From: CAWBRT01 sp050015355
Lineage (GTDB): Bacteria > Acidobacteriota > Terriglobia > Terriglobales > Acidobacteriaceae
Length of the DNA: 33,805 nucleotides
Assembly: GCA_050015355.1 (NCBI GenBank)
Contig: JBEKBO010000040.1
Location: 1-33,805, forward strand
Direction: 5' to 3'
Below the pieces are notes generated by a model that did not search any database, was not told the DNA's origin, and saw nothing but the letters and a program-made list of their open reading frames with translations. Position 1 is the stretch's first letter; each line of letters begins with the position of its first letter. The position numbers and the translations under genes were made by a program. Positions 24,523 to 32,017 of the stretch are shown piece after piece.

Positions 24523-25767
24523 CTAGCTCAGCTCGACTTTCTTCATGAGCCTGCCGACGCGTACCAGCAATTGCGCGGGGATCATCGTATTCAGATACAG
24601 GTCGTGAGTCTGCCGGCCATCGATCCGCACTGAACCGGCTTTGATCTTTCTCTGCGCATCGGAAGCGGAGTCGGCTAGCCTGGCCTTGAGCATGAGTTTG
24701 TCGAGCTTGATCGACCAGGTTCCGCCATCGGAGCCACTGCCGCACTCGCTGGCGCGCAGGGCCACGCTCTCGATATTTTCCGGCGCTTCGCCGCGTTGAA
24801 ACTGGCGTGTCCAGTTGGCGGCGGCGGCTTCGGCCTTCGCGGCCGAGTGAAAGTCGGTAATGATGAGCTTGGCGAGATCCTTCTTCGCCTGCATGGGATG
24901 CAGCTCCGCGGTCTGTACGCGCGCTTGAAGCGTTTCAATCTCGGGAATCGTCAGGTCGGTGAGCAGTTCGTAATAACGCCACATCAACGGGTCGGCGATG
25001 GACATCAGCTTGCCGAACATCTCGTCGGGCGATTCGGTGATGCCGACGTAATTGCCGTAAGACTTTGACATTTTCTGCACGCCATCGAGACCTTCGAGCA
25101 GCGGGGTGGTGAGCACGATCTGCGAGAGCTGTCCGTAATGGCGCTGGAGTTCGCGGCCGACGAGCAGGTTGAACTTCTGGTCGGTGCCGCCGAGTTCGAC
25201 ATCGGCGTTGAGCGCAACCGAGTCGTAGCCCTGGGTAAGCGGATACAGCAGCTCGTGAACGGAGATAGGCTTTTCTTCCTGAAAACGCTTGTGAAAGTCC
25301 TCGCGCTCGAGCATCTGCGAAACCGTGAACTTGGCGGCCAACCGGATAAAGCCCTCGAAGCCCAGCGCAAACAGCCATTCGCTGTTGAAGCGGATTTCGG
25401 TCTTGGCCGGATCGAGGATCTTGAAGACCTGCGCCTTGTAGGTCTCGGCGTTGGCGTTGATCTGCTCGCGGGTGAGCGGCGGACGCGTGGCGTTGCGTCC
25501 GGTGGGATCGCCAATCAGTCCGGTGCCGTCGCCGATGAGGAAAATGGCCGTGTGGCCCATGTCCTGGAAGTGCTTCAGCTTGCGCATAATAACGGTGTGG
25601 CCGAGGTGGAGATCGGGCGCGGTGGGGTCCATGCCGAGCTTGATGCGCAGCGGACGGCCTGTCTTGTACGACTCCTCGAGACGCTCGCGGAGGTCGGCTT
25701 CGCGGATGATCTCCACCGCGCCTTTGCGCAGATATTGCAACTGTTCTTCGACGGGACGGAAAGCCAT
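24523..25767 (-). CDS. tyrS: Tyrosyl-tRNA synthetase
   Basis: 414 aa, class I aminoacyl-tRNA synthetase that charges tRNA-Tyr in the cytoplasm. Rossmann fold with the HIGH-type motif APDLHLGHTV (about 49-58), tyrosine pocket HELLYPLTQGYDSVALNADVELGGTDQ (about 171-197), KMSKS in VQKMSKSYGN (about 231-240) and a C-terminal S4 RNA-binding domain (ARLADSASDAQRKIKAGSVRIDG). This is the TyrS form with HLGH spacing as in TyrZ-type enzymes. No T-box is visible. A TATAAT sits only eight bases before the ATG, so the transcript may be leaderless. Confidence 0.97.
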   Translation of the reverse strand: MAFRPVEEQLQYLRKGAVEIIREADLRERLEESYKTGRPLRIKLGMDPTAPDLHLGHTVIMRKLKHFQDMGHTAIFLIGDGTGLIGDPTGRNATRPPLTREQINANAETYKAQVFKILDPAKTEIRFNSEWLFALGFEGFIRLAAKFTVSQMLEREDFHKRFQEEKPISVHELLYPLTQGYDSVALNADVELGGTDQKFNLLVGRELQRHYGQLSQIVLTTPLLEGLDGVQKMSKSYGNYVGITESPDEMFGKLMSIADPLMWRYYELLTDLTIPEIETLQARVQTAELHPMQAKKDLAKLIITDFHSAAKAEAAAANWTRQFQRGEAPENIESVALRASECGSGSDGGTWSIKLDKLMLKARLADSASDAQRKIKAGSVRIDGRQTHDLYLNTMIPAQLLVRVGRLMKKVELS

Positions 25768-25775
25768 ATAGCTCG

Positions 25776-25781
25776 ATTATA
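25776..25781 (-). promoter_or_regulatory. -10 box directly before tyrS
   Basis: TATAAT on the minus strand in CTCGTATAATCGAGC. The A of the tyrS ATG is eight bases after it, so a start at the usual 6-8 bases gives a leader of zero to two bases. No Shine-Dalgarno is present (CGAGCTAT before ATG) and no good -35 is seen at 16-18 bases. Confidence 0.5.
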
Positions 25782-25899
25782 CGAGAGAGCTTCAACACTG
25801 CCGGCACAGATGGCGTCCAGATGCTCCCGGCCGCAGCTCGCAAATTATTCGCTGGCCCCCGAATTTTTCTGCGCGACTTTCAAAGTTGTGCCGGGTTTT

Positions 25900-25976
25900 C
25901 ATCGATGCATCAACCTCCTGTTCCCCGTTGATGGGATGTAGTCGACGAGCCCGCACCTTCCGGGCTCGTTTTTTTG
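25900..25976 (+). ncRNA. Candidate small RNA with anti-Shine-Dalgarno loop; 5' end unknown
   Basis: Two adjacent hairpins on the plus strand in the gap between the divergent tyrS and moaA units. The first pairs CATCAAC (25908-25914) with GTTGATG (25927-25933) around the loop CTCCTGTTCCCC, which exposes CUCCU complementary to ribosome-binding sites. The second is an intrinsic terminator. No ORF on the plus strand runs into it, so something non-coding must be transcribed here. Loops with CUCCU are typical of trans-acting sRNAs in other bacteria. No clear promoter was found; an antisense transcript from within tyrS is an alternative source. Confidence 0.5.
25945..25975 (+). terminator. Rho-independent terminator
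   Basis: ACGAGCCCG and CGGGCTCGT form a perfect 9-bp stem with a 7-base loop, followed by seven T residues. It works on the plus strand only: the minus side has no T-run. It ends the candidate sRNA and is the strongest terminator in the window. Confidence 0.9.
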
Positions 25977-26020
25977 CTGCTCGGTGGCGCCTGCAAGCAT
26001 CCGTATAGCTAAGTGTTTTC

Positions 26021-26198
26021 GACCGCCTGCTGCCGAAGGGTTCAAAGACGAATGCCCGGAGCAGGCGGCGGTTGTCCGGCGAGAGACGGCCCGTTTTGGT
26101 AGAGGACTGAACCCTCAGCCAGGACCAAGGGTGCAGTGGGAAACCGTTGCGCCTCCCGCGCTTGGAAAGAGAACGCTGTCCGGGATGGAGCGGTAGTC
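26021..26198 (+). promoter_or_regulatory. Molybdenum-cofactor (Moco) riboswitch upstream of moaA
   Basis: The stretch 26125-26168 reads CCAAG, a 10-bp stem with a GAAA loop (GGTGCAGTGG / CCGTTGCGCC), TCCCGCG, CTTGG and AAAG. This is the arrangement of the E. coli moaA Moco motif, where CCAG, a stem, UCCCGUAU, CUGG and AAAGG occur in the same order. Upstream, CCGCCTGCT pairs with AGCAGGCGG (26023-26068), and a GACCGC / GCGGT-a-GTC closing helix is possible, so the outer limits are approximate. It stands about 150 bases before the first gene of molybdopterin synthesis. A tungsten-cofactor variant cannot be excluded. Confidence 0.8.
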
Positions 26199-26347
26199 CG
26201 TCATCCAGCTTTCAATCCCGCCCCGCCCTCGTGTCCCAGCGCTAAGAGTTATTTCAAGTTTCGAGTTCTGAGTTTGGAAACTCGATAAAACGCATCGTTT
26301 CTTTTTCTTTGGATGACTGCGGGATGGCTGCAATGTTCAGCGCTGAG

Positions 26348-27361
26348 ATGACAGACAAAGTTTCCGCCCACACGCTACTGACCGACAAGCACGGCCGCCA
26401 AATCACGGACTTGCGGATTTCGGTTACCGACCGCTGCAACTATCGTTGCGTCTACTGCCGCACGGGAAATGACGGCGCGCTCTTTGCCGAGCTGCCGAGC
26501 GAGGATTACCTGCGCATGGCGCGAGTGTTCGTCTCGCTTGGCATCACCAAGATACGGCTGACGGGCGGCGAGCCGCTGTTGCGCCGTGAGCTGCCGGAGC
26601 TGGTCGGCGAGCTGGCCCGGCTGCGCACTGTCCAGGGCGACGAGCTGGACTTGGCGATTACCACCAACGGGCATCTGTTGCAGAAACTTGCCGGCCCGCT
26701 TGCGGCTGCGGGGCTAAAGCGGGTGACGGTCAGCATGGACGCCGTGGATCGCGAGCGGTTCGCGCGCATCACGCGCGTCTCCAACGGATTTGACAAGGTT
26801 TTGGCAGGTATTCGCGCCGCCAAAGAGGCAAATTTAGGTCCCGTAAAAATCAACTGCGTGCTGCTGCGCGGTTTTAATGACGACCAGATTACCGAATTCG
26901 GCCGCTTTGCCCGCGAAGAAAACGTAGTGGTGCGCTTCATCGAGTTCATGCCGCTGGAAGAGGACCGCGTGTGGTCGCCTCAAATCGTAGTTCCGCTGAA
27001 GGAGATTCTGCAGCGGATGGCGAGCTTCCGGCCTTTGCGCGAGATCGAACACGGGGCGAGTGAGACCGCGCGCCGTTACGTGTTCGACGACGGCGTCGGC
27101 GAGATCGGCATCATAGCTCCGGTTTCCATGCCGTTTTGCGGCCATTGTTCGCGGGTGCGGCTGACCTCCGATGGCAAGATCCGCACCTGCCTGTTCTCGG
27201 TGATCGAACACGATCTCTACGGGCTGATGCGCCGCGGCGTCAGCGACGAGCGCTTGTCGCAGTTCATCATTGAAGCCATCAGCCAAAAGGAAGAGCGGCA
27301 TCACATCGGCGAGCCGGGTTTCGTGCCGCCCTCGCGCAGCATGGTACATATCGGAGGGTAA
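26348..27361 (+). CDS. moaA: GTP 3',8-cyclase MoaA (molybdenum cofactor synthesis)
   Basis: 337 aa radical-SAM enzyme that, with MoaC, turns GTP into cyclic pyranopterin monophosphate. The SAM cluster motif CNYRCVYC is near residue 30, LTGGEPLLR near 75, and the C-terminal second cluster CGHCSRVRLTSDGKIRTC near 265-282. The protein ends in Gly-Gly (HIGG), as MoaA needs for its GTP-site tail. Several in-frame starts exist (TTG 26309, ATG 26324, 26333 and 26348); 26348 gives the usual length. It is preceded by a Moco riboswitch, which would lower expression when cofactor is plentiful. No other moa gene is nearby. It is followed by tandem palindromes and then nadA on the same strand. Confidence 0.95.
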   Translation: MTDKVSAHTLLTDKHGRQITDLRISVTDRCNYRCVYCRTGNDGALFAELPSEDYLRMARVFVSLGITKIRLTGGEPLLRRELPELVGELARLRTVQGDELDLAITTNGHLLQKLAGPLAAAGLKRVTVSMDAVDRERFARITRVSNGFDKVLAGIRAAKEANLGPVKINCVLLRGFNDDQITEFGRFAREENVVVRFIEFMPLEEDRVWSPQIVVPLKEILQRMASFRPLREIEHGASETARRYVFDDGVGEIGIIAPVSMPFCGHCSRVRLTSDGKIRTCLFSVIEHDLYGLMRRGVSDERLSQFIIEAISQKEERHHIGEPGFVPPSRSMVHIGG

Positions 27362-27374
27362 GGGTGGCACAACT

Positions 27375-27535
27375 CCCACATCTGCCAAAAGCGGGCAGAT
27401 ATGGGGCACCGTCGAAGGTCGGAGGACAAGGTACCGCGACACTGGTCCTAATTCCCACATCTGCCAAAAACGGGCAGATATGGGGCACCGTCGCACAACT
27501 CCCACATCTGCCAAAAGCGGGCAGATATGGGGCAC
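27375..27535 (+). repeat. Three tandem palindromes, family 2
   Basis: Copies start at 27375, 27454 and 27501. Each has CCCA-C-ATCTGCC, loop AAAAGC (AAAAAC in the second), GGCAGAT-A-TGGG, then GCACC. The stem keeps a C/A mismatch at the same place in all three. The spacer between copies 1 and 2 is unique (GTCGAAGGTCGGAGGAC...). They begin 14 bases after the moaA stop and could act as 3' stabilising hairpins. Related single copies: 2716-2753 and, more decayed, 29428-29464. Confidence 0.85.
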
Positions 27536-27556
27536 CAAGCCACTTGCTTATGAAAG

Positions 27557-27586
27557 TTGCAACGAACCCGCGGGTTCGTGCATCAT
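27557..27586 (+). promoter_or_regulatory. Candidate nadA promoter with an 18-bp palindrome in its spacer
   Basis: TTGCAA (27557-27562) and CATCAT (27581-27586), 18 bases apart, would place the start near 27593, about a dozen bases before the riboswitch. The spacer is almost entirely the perfect palindrome ACGAACCCGCGGGTTCGT (27562-27579), which could be an operator. Both hexamers are imperfect; the palindrome is the stronger observation. Confidence 0.4.
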
Positions 27587-27604
27587 TAGAGCTGAACTAT
27601 CCCC

Positions 27605-27723
27605 TGGCTTCAACAACCCCGCGGGTGGGGCTCGGTGGGCTTCCCATCACGGCAGTGCACCCGCTGAAGCCAACGGAAGCTTTCAACATCCCCGTTCCGC
27701 CGCTTTGCGGAACTGAAGGCGAG
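27605..27723 (+). promoter_or_regulatory. NAD+-I (nadA-motif) riboswitch, both domains
   Basis: Domain 1 runs from TGGCTTCAACAACCCCG (27605) to GCTGAAGCCA (27672), closed by GGCTTC/GAAGCC. It has the conserved GGCTTCAACAACCCCG segment and a GGCAG before the closing arm. Domain 2 is GCTTTCAACATCCCCG (27679) with GTTCCGC/GCGGAAC, closed by GAAGGC (27715-27720). The two halves share TTCAACA(A/T)(C)CCCG, as in the published motif. The last arm, GAAGGCGAG, is also the purine-rich ribosome-binding stretch eight bases before nadA, so ligand binding should block translation. The class is known almost only from Acidobacteria. Confidence 0.95.
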
Positions 27724-27730
27724 AAAAACT

Positions 27731-28846
27731 GTGGCTACGGCTATTTCTGCGAATCAAAGCTGTTCTCTCGACAACTATCTGGTACTTCCTGATCTCTCGA
27801 TGGACGCCCGTATTGCGGCTGCCAGGCAAGCGCTGGGAGAAGAATGCGTCATCCTCGGGCATCACTACCAGCGCGACGAAGTGATCCGTTTCGCGGATTT
27901 TCAGGGTGACTCCTACAAACTCTCACAGCAGGCCGCGGCGGCGAAGGGCGCTTACATCGTGTTTTGCGGCGTGCACTTCATGGCCGAAAGCGCCGACATC
28001 CTCGGGCGTCCCGACCAGTCCGTGATCCTGCCCGATCTCAACGCCGGCTGCTCGATGGCCGACATGGCTGAAATCTCGCAGGTGGAAGACTGCTGGGAGC
28101 AGTTGGTAGCGCTCGGCATTACCGCGGACGACGGCAAAGGACTGTCGCCGATGACGTACATTAACTCGGCGGCGGCCATCAAGGCTTTCTGCGGAGAGCG
28201 CGGCGGCGCCGTCTGCACCTCGGCGAATGCAGCCTCGGCGCTACGCTGGGGACTGGCGCGCAATCCCAAGGTGTTTTTCCTGCCCGATCAGCATCTGGGA
28301 CGGAACACCGGCTACGCGATGGGCATTCCGCTCAACGAGATGGTGGTGTGGGACCCCTTCATGCCGATGGGCGGGCAAACCCCGGAGCGTCTGCGTGCCG
28401 CCCGCATCATTCTCTGGAAGGGACACTGCTCGGTGCATCAGCGCTTTTTGCCGGAGCACGTGGAGCGCGTGCGCACCGCTTATCCGGGTATCCGCGTGAT
28501 TGTTCATCCCGAGTGCCGATGGGAGGTCTGTCAGAAGGCCGACGACATCGGATCGACCGAAAAGCTGCGCAAGCTGGTGGAGGAATCGCCTGCCGGAACC
28601 CGTTTCGCAATTGGAACCGAGATTCACCTGGTAAACCGGCTGGCCAAACAGCATCCGGAGAAGCCGATCATTACGCTCGACGATGCTGGTTGCCTGTGCA
28701 CCACCATGTATCGCATCTCACCGCAGCACTTGTGCTGGGCGTTGGAGAGCCTCGTCGACGGCGTCGTGGTCAACCAGATCAAGGTGAATCCGCAGGTGAA
28801 GCATTGGGCGCGTGTCGCGCTGGACCGCATGTTGGAGATCCACTGA
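27731..28846 (+). CDS. nadA: Quinolinate synthase NadA
   Basis: 371 aa [4Fe-4S] enzyme that condenses iminoaspartate with dihydroxyacetone phosphate to quinolinate in NAD synthesis. Cluster cysteines are in LNAGCSMADM (about 108-117), the middle HPECRWEVC (about 257) and LDDAGCLCTT (about 320). ILGHHYQRDEV near 41 and the TYINSAAAIKAFC segment are also family-specific. The start is GTG 27731, placed right after the riboswitch arm that contains the GAAGGCGAG ribosome-binding stretch. No nadB or nadC is next to it. A copy of the last 24 bases, with stop codon, follows 71 bases downstream. Confidence 0.96.
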   Translation: MATAISANQSCSLDNYLVLPDLSMDARIAAARQALGEECVILGHHYQRDEVIRFADFQGDSYKLSQQAAAAKGAYIVFCGVHFMAESADILGRPDQSVILPDLNAGCSMADMAEISQVEDCWEQLVALGITADDGKGLSPMTYINSAAAIKAFCGERGGAVCTSANAASALRWGLARNPKVFFLPDQHLGRNTGYAMGIPLNEMVVWDPFMPMGGQTPERLRAARIILWKGHCSVHQRFLPEHVERVRTAYPGIRVIVHPECRWEVCQKADDIGSTEKLRKLVEESPAGTRFAIGTEIHLVNRLAKQHPEKPIITLDDAGCLCTTMYRISPQHLCWALESLVDGVVVNQIKVNPQVKHWARVALDRMLEIH

Positions 28847-28893
28847 ACGGCGGGGCTATAAACGGGTTTCGAACAGCTTAAGGCTATGCTGTC

Positions 28894-28917
28894 GACCGCA
28901 TGCTTGAGATCCACTGA
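28894..28917 (+). repeat. Partial duplicate of the nadA 3' end
   Basis: 22 of 24 bases match 28823-28846, the codons for DRMLEIH plus TGA. The 71-base offset suggests a small tandem duplication or slippage. It has no reading frame of its own. Confidence 0.75.
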
Positions 28918-28955
28918 ATGCATTCGGAATGACGCTTCGCGTAGAATAAGCGTGG

Positions 28956-29402
28956 ATGCGAGACATGCGCACTTTTTCCTTACACGAGGCGCAGGCGATG
29001 CTGCCGGTTCTGGAGTCGCTGCTGCGCGCTTCGATCGAGTCGAAACAGAAGATCGAGGGGATCGAAGCCGAATTGCAGCACGTGCAGGAGCGAGTTTTCC
29101 TGGATGGCGGCACGCTGCTCAACGTCAAGCTATGGGCTCGCCGCGGCGCCGAGCGCGACAAGGCTCTGCGCAAGGCGAAGGACGCGATTGCCGAAATCAA
29201 TGCCATCGGCGTGCAGGTGAAGGACCTTGAGATGGGATTACTGGACTTCCCCTGCAAGGTGGAAAGCGGCGAAATCGTTCTTCTGTGCTGGAAGCTGGGT
29301 GAGACCGCAATCACTCACTGGCATGGCCTCGAAGAAGGTTACGCCGGGCGCAAGCCGATCGACGAACGTATCCAGCGAGCCAAGCCCGATCAGATCAACT
29401 AG
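28956..29402 (+). CDS. DUF2203 family protein
   Basis: 148 aa. An N-terminal helical half (ageing to about residue 100: EAQAMLPVLESLLRASIESKQKIEGIE and a second long charged helix) is followed by the signature of DUF2203: VKDLEMGLLDFPCKVESGEIVLLCWKLGE and THWHGLEEGYAGRKPID. Cytoplasmic, no membrane or signal segment. The function of the family is unknown to me. ATG 28956 is used; a second ATG three codons later is possible. It follows nadA on the same strand by 109 bases and may be read with it. Confidence 0.85.
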   Translation: MRDMRTFSLHEAQAMLPVLESLLRASIESKQKIEGIEAELQHVQERVFLDGGTLLNVKLWARRGAERDKALRKAKDAIAEINAIGVQVKDLEMGLLDFPCKVESGEIVLLCWKLGETAITHWHGLEEGYAGRKPIDERIQRAKPDQIN

Positions 29403-29427
29403 GGCGGCGTGGGGCTGAGGCAACGAC

Positions 29428-29464
29428 CCCACATTAGCTCCGCCTTCCGCTACGCAAATGTGGG
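29428..29464 (+). repeat. Decayed family-2 palindrome in the 29403-29774 gap
   Basis: CCCACATT / AATGTGGG, an 8-bp stem around a 21-base loop, followed by TCACC. The gap also holds CTGTCATGTTGAGCGCAGCG (29476-29495) and TTCTTCGCTGCGCTCAGAAT (29587-29606) as inverted repeat halves, and GGCGTGGGGCTGAGG, which recurs at 30543. No gene is seen in it. Confidence 0.6.
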
Positions 29465-29774
29465 TCACCCCCGGCTGTCATGTTGAGCGCAGCGAAACAT
29501 CCCGAGGAAACTTTGTCCTACCAGCGCCGCTGTGAGCTTTTCGATAAATCCGTCGGCTGCACCTCAGCCCCATACTGTGCCGGGATTCTTCGCTGCGCTC
29601 AGAATGACAGCCCGGAATCTGCTTCGGCTGCGTTCAGCGCCTGACGCTCCAAGCTATGGCTGACACTTCAAGCCATGAAGAATCTTTTAAAACTTGAGAA
29701 ATCCGGTGCCTGGCGAAACCTATTCAGAATGCCTGGGTTTCTACTAAGATGAAAAGGTGTGTTCAGGGGGAGCT

Positions 29775-30431
29775 ATGTCTAGAACGGGCACGGCATTTCT
29801 CGCTCTAATCAGCTTGGTTGCTGTTGCGGGATTGATGATTGGCTGCAATGGTTTTTTCGTCTCGCCGACTTCGCTGGCCAGCATTACGGTTAGTCCAGCT
29901 ACGGCGGTTCTTAGCTCCGCGAGTGGCGCCGGGACTCTGACAATTTCCGCCAGCGGTCTACTAGTCAACGGCAACAGCTCCACTATCTCGCCGGCCTGGA
30001 CGACTTCCGATACCACGGGCGCGGAAATTACCATCAGCCCCACCACCGGGTCGTCCACGATAGTCACGCCTGTGACCGGGGCTGGCAATACAGCAACAGT
30101 GACGGCCACTTCCGGCGGGCAGAGCGCGACGGTTCCGATCGATGTCATTACCGGCACAATCAGCAGTATCACCATAAATCTGTCGACCACGACTGTGACA
30201 CCACCGGGAACCGTAAACGCGACAGTCGTCACGGACAGCGGGATCACGATTCCAGCTAACTTTGTTACGTGGACTACCCCTTCGGGCGCGACCATCAGCG
30301 GCAGCGGCAACAGCGCGGTTTTTACGTTTTTGACCGCCACAGCCGGAACGACGGCGACGATCACTGCGACTGTCACGACCAACGGCAACTCGACACTCAC
30401 TGCGACTTCACAGACAATTACCGTTATTTGA
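29775..30431 (+). CDS. Ig-like-domain lipoprotein
   Basis: 218 aa. A lipoprotein signal peptide (residues 1-24, ending AGLMIGC, Cys about 24) precedes two stretches rich in Thr, Ser, Val and Gly with alternating beta pattern: ASITVSPATAVLSSASGAGTL... and SSITINLSTTTVTPPGTV..., each about 90 residues, like bacterial Ig-like (BIG2-type) domains. A GGGGGAG lies six bases before ATG 29775, which favours it over a GTG six codons upstream. Likely anchored in the outer membrane and surface exposed. No partner gene is close. Confidence 0.8.
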   Translation: MSRTGTAFLALISLVAVAGLMIGCNGFFVSPTSLASITVSPATAVLSSASGAGTLTISASGLLVNGNSSTISPAWTTSDTTGAEITISPTTGSSTIVTPVTGAGNTATVTATSGGQSATVPIDVITGTISSITINLSTTTVTPPGTVNATVVTDSGITIPANFVTWTTPSGATISGSGNSAVFTFLTATAGTTATITATVTTNGNSTLTATSQTITVI

Positions 30432-30497
30432 GGCGGAAGCGGATGGCAGCGTATCGGCAGCGGCTTGTCAGCGCTGGCAGCTACTTGTAATTGTTTA

Positions 30498-30652
30498 GGG
30501 TGTCATTCTGAGCGACCACAGGGAGCGAAGAATCCCAACACGGCGTGGGGCTGAGGCGCAGCCGAAGGATTTCATCAAAAAGTCCAGAGCGGCGAGGAGT
30601 GGGTCAGTTCCCTAGGATGCTTCGCTACGCTCAGCATGACATCCTAAGTTAT
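30498..30652. repeat. Repeat remnants in the 30432-30762 gap
   Basis: GGTGTCATTCTGAGCGACC with GGGAGCGAAGAATCCC (30498-30536) matches the left half of the repeat at 1508-1606 and the one at 32018. TAGGATGCTTCGCTACGCTC / CAGCATGACATCCTA (30613-30652) is a second, inverted piece. No gene is seen between the Ig-like and SH3-type lipoprotein genes. Confidence 0.65.
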
Positions 30653-30762
30653 GTCTCTTGAGAAACCACAGTAAACATTGGCGTTCACTTCGACTACGGT
30701 CCCGGCTTTTGCTGTGGTATGCCGGAGCGCTCTGCACTACAATTTCTACGGAATCATCTCTC

Positions 30763-31983
30763 GTGCTTAAGAAGTCCAGAAGATCTCTTCCCAACATCGC
30801 CGTCGTGTGCCTGTGCGGGTGGCTGCTTGCGCTCGCGCTGTTTTCAGCCGGCTGCAAACGTGGTTCATTGCGGTCGAACGAGATCGCCTACGTCGCGGTT
30901 CCCCAGGCTGTGCTGCGCGACCGTTTGGCCGCGCTCTACAACAAAGTTGGAACGGTTACCAACGGGCAGAAGGTGGAGATTCTGGAACGGCAAAAGCGTT
31001 TTGTGAAGGTGCGGACCGCCGGCAACCAGGAAGGTTGGATCGAGCAGCGCTATCTTGCCGGCCAGGACGTCTTCGACGGCTTCGCAAAGCTCGCCAAAGA
31101 GAATGGCACGACGCCGGCCCAGGCAAAAGGCGCGACGCGAGCCGAACTGAACATGCATCTGATTCCGACGCGTGACGCGGAAAAGCTCTATCAACTGGCC
31201 GAAGGAGAGAAGGTCGACATTCTGAAACGGGCTACCGCGGAAAAGCAGACGCCGGGCGCGCCCAAGGGCTTCAGCGTATCCAACCAATCCAAACCCGAGC
31301 CGCGAAAGCCAGGCTCCAAACCGGCGGTGAACGGCAAGGGTGCTTCGGCCACGCCACCCGCCACGGTACGGGATGCAAACCCGCCGCAGGTGGTCAACGC
31401 CAGTGTTCCGCAAGCGGCGCCGGCCGACGGCAAGCCCGCCGAAGCCAAGCCGATGGATGACTGGTGGCTGGTGCGCGACAAACAGGGGCGGGTGGGATGG
31501 GTGCTGGCCAGAATGATCGACATCGATGTGCCGATGGAGGTCGCGCAATATGCCGAAGGCCAGCGAATCCAGGCCTGCTTCGTTCTCAACCGCCTGCGCG
31601 ACCAAGACAAGGACGTGCCGCAGTACCTTGTGCTCATGACCGAGCCCAAAGACGGCCTGCCGTTTGACTTCAACTCCTTCCGGGTATTTACCTGGAGCCT
31701 GCGCCGGCATCGCTACGAAACCGCCTATCGCGAACGTAACATTATGGGATTTTTGCCGGCGAGCGTGGGTACTCAGAACTTCGACAAGGAAGGAACGCAG
31801 CCGATCTTTACCTTGAAGCTGCAAAACGAGGGCGGCGAAGCGAGCGCTCACACCTACAGGCTTGCCGGTACACTGGTGCGGCGCGTGCTTGCCCCCGGGG
31901 AAGAGACTCAGAAACTCGCCCAGATCCATAGGGAACACAAGAAGAAGGCCGCCGCGCCAGGCCATCACCGCCATTCTCCGTAG
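30763..31983 (+). CDS. SH3-like-domain lipoprotein of unknown function
   Basis: 406 aa. A basic N-terminus and hydrophobic segment end in LFSAGC (Cys about 31), a lipobox, which is why GTG 30763 was chosen; a TTG 35 codons earlier gives a non-signal-like start. Residues about 40-100 (AVLRDRLAALYNKVGTVTNGQKVEILERQKRFVKVRTAGNQEGWIEQRYL) form a bacterial SH3-type fold; a second SH3-like copy is split by a Pro/Ala/Lys linker (about 165-260) and ends in WWLVRDKQGRVGWVLARMID. The C-terminal 150 residues (YLVLMTEPKDGLPFDFNSFRVFTWSLRRHRYETAYRERN) have no domain I know. SH3 domains of this type often bind cell wall. Confidence 0.8.
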   Translation: MLKKSRRSLPNIAVVCLCGWLLALALFSAGCKRGSLRSNEIAYVAVPQAVLRDRLAALYNKVGTVTNGQKVEILERQKRFVKVRTAGNQEGWIEQRYLAGQDVFDGFAKLAKENGTTPAQAKGATRAELNMHLIPTRDAEKLYQLAEGEKVDILKRATAEKQTPGAPKGFSVSNQSKPEPRKPGSKPAVNGKGASATPPATVRDANPPQVVNASVPQAAPADGKPAEAKPMDDWWLVRDKQGRVGWVLARMIDIDVPMEVAQYAEGQRIQACFVLNRLRDQDKDVPQYLVLMTEPKDGLPFDFNSFRVFTWSLRRHRYETAYRERNIMGFLPASVGTQNFDKEGTQPIFTLKLQNEGGEASAHTYRLAGTLVRRVLAPGEETQKLAQIHREHKKKAAAPGHHRHSP

Positions 31984-32017
31984 AGTAGTGTCCCGGAAGT
32001 TCTGCAACAAATCCTTA

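Noticed and set aside
26230..26310. Terminator-like hairpin CGAGTT/AACTCG before moaA
   Set aside because: The T-rich stretch begins about 13 bases after the stem, too far for an intrinsic terminator; it may still be part of the leader.
27375..27535. Possible CRISPR array
   Set aside because: There are only three copies, unequal spacing (79 and 47 bases), strongly palindromic units, and no cas genes.
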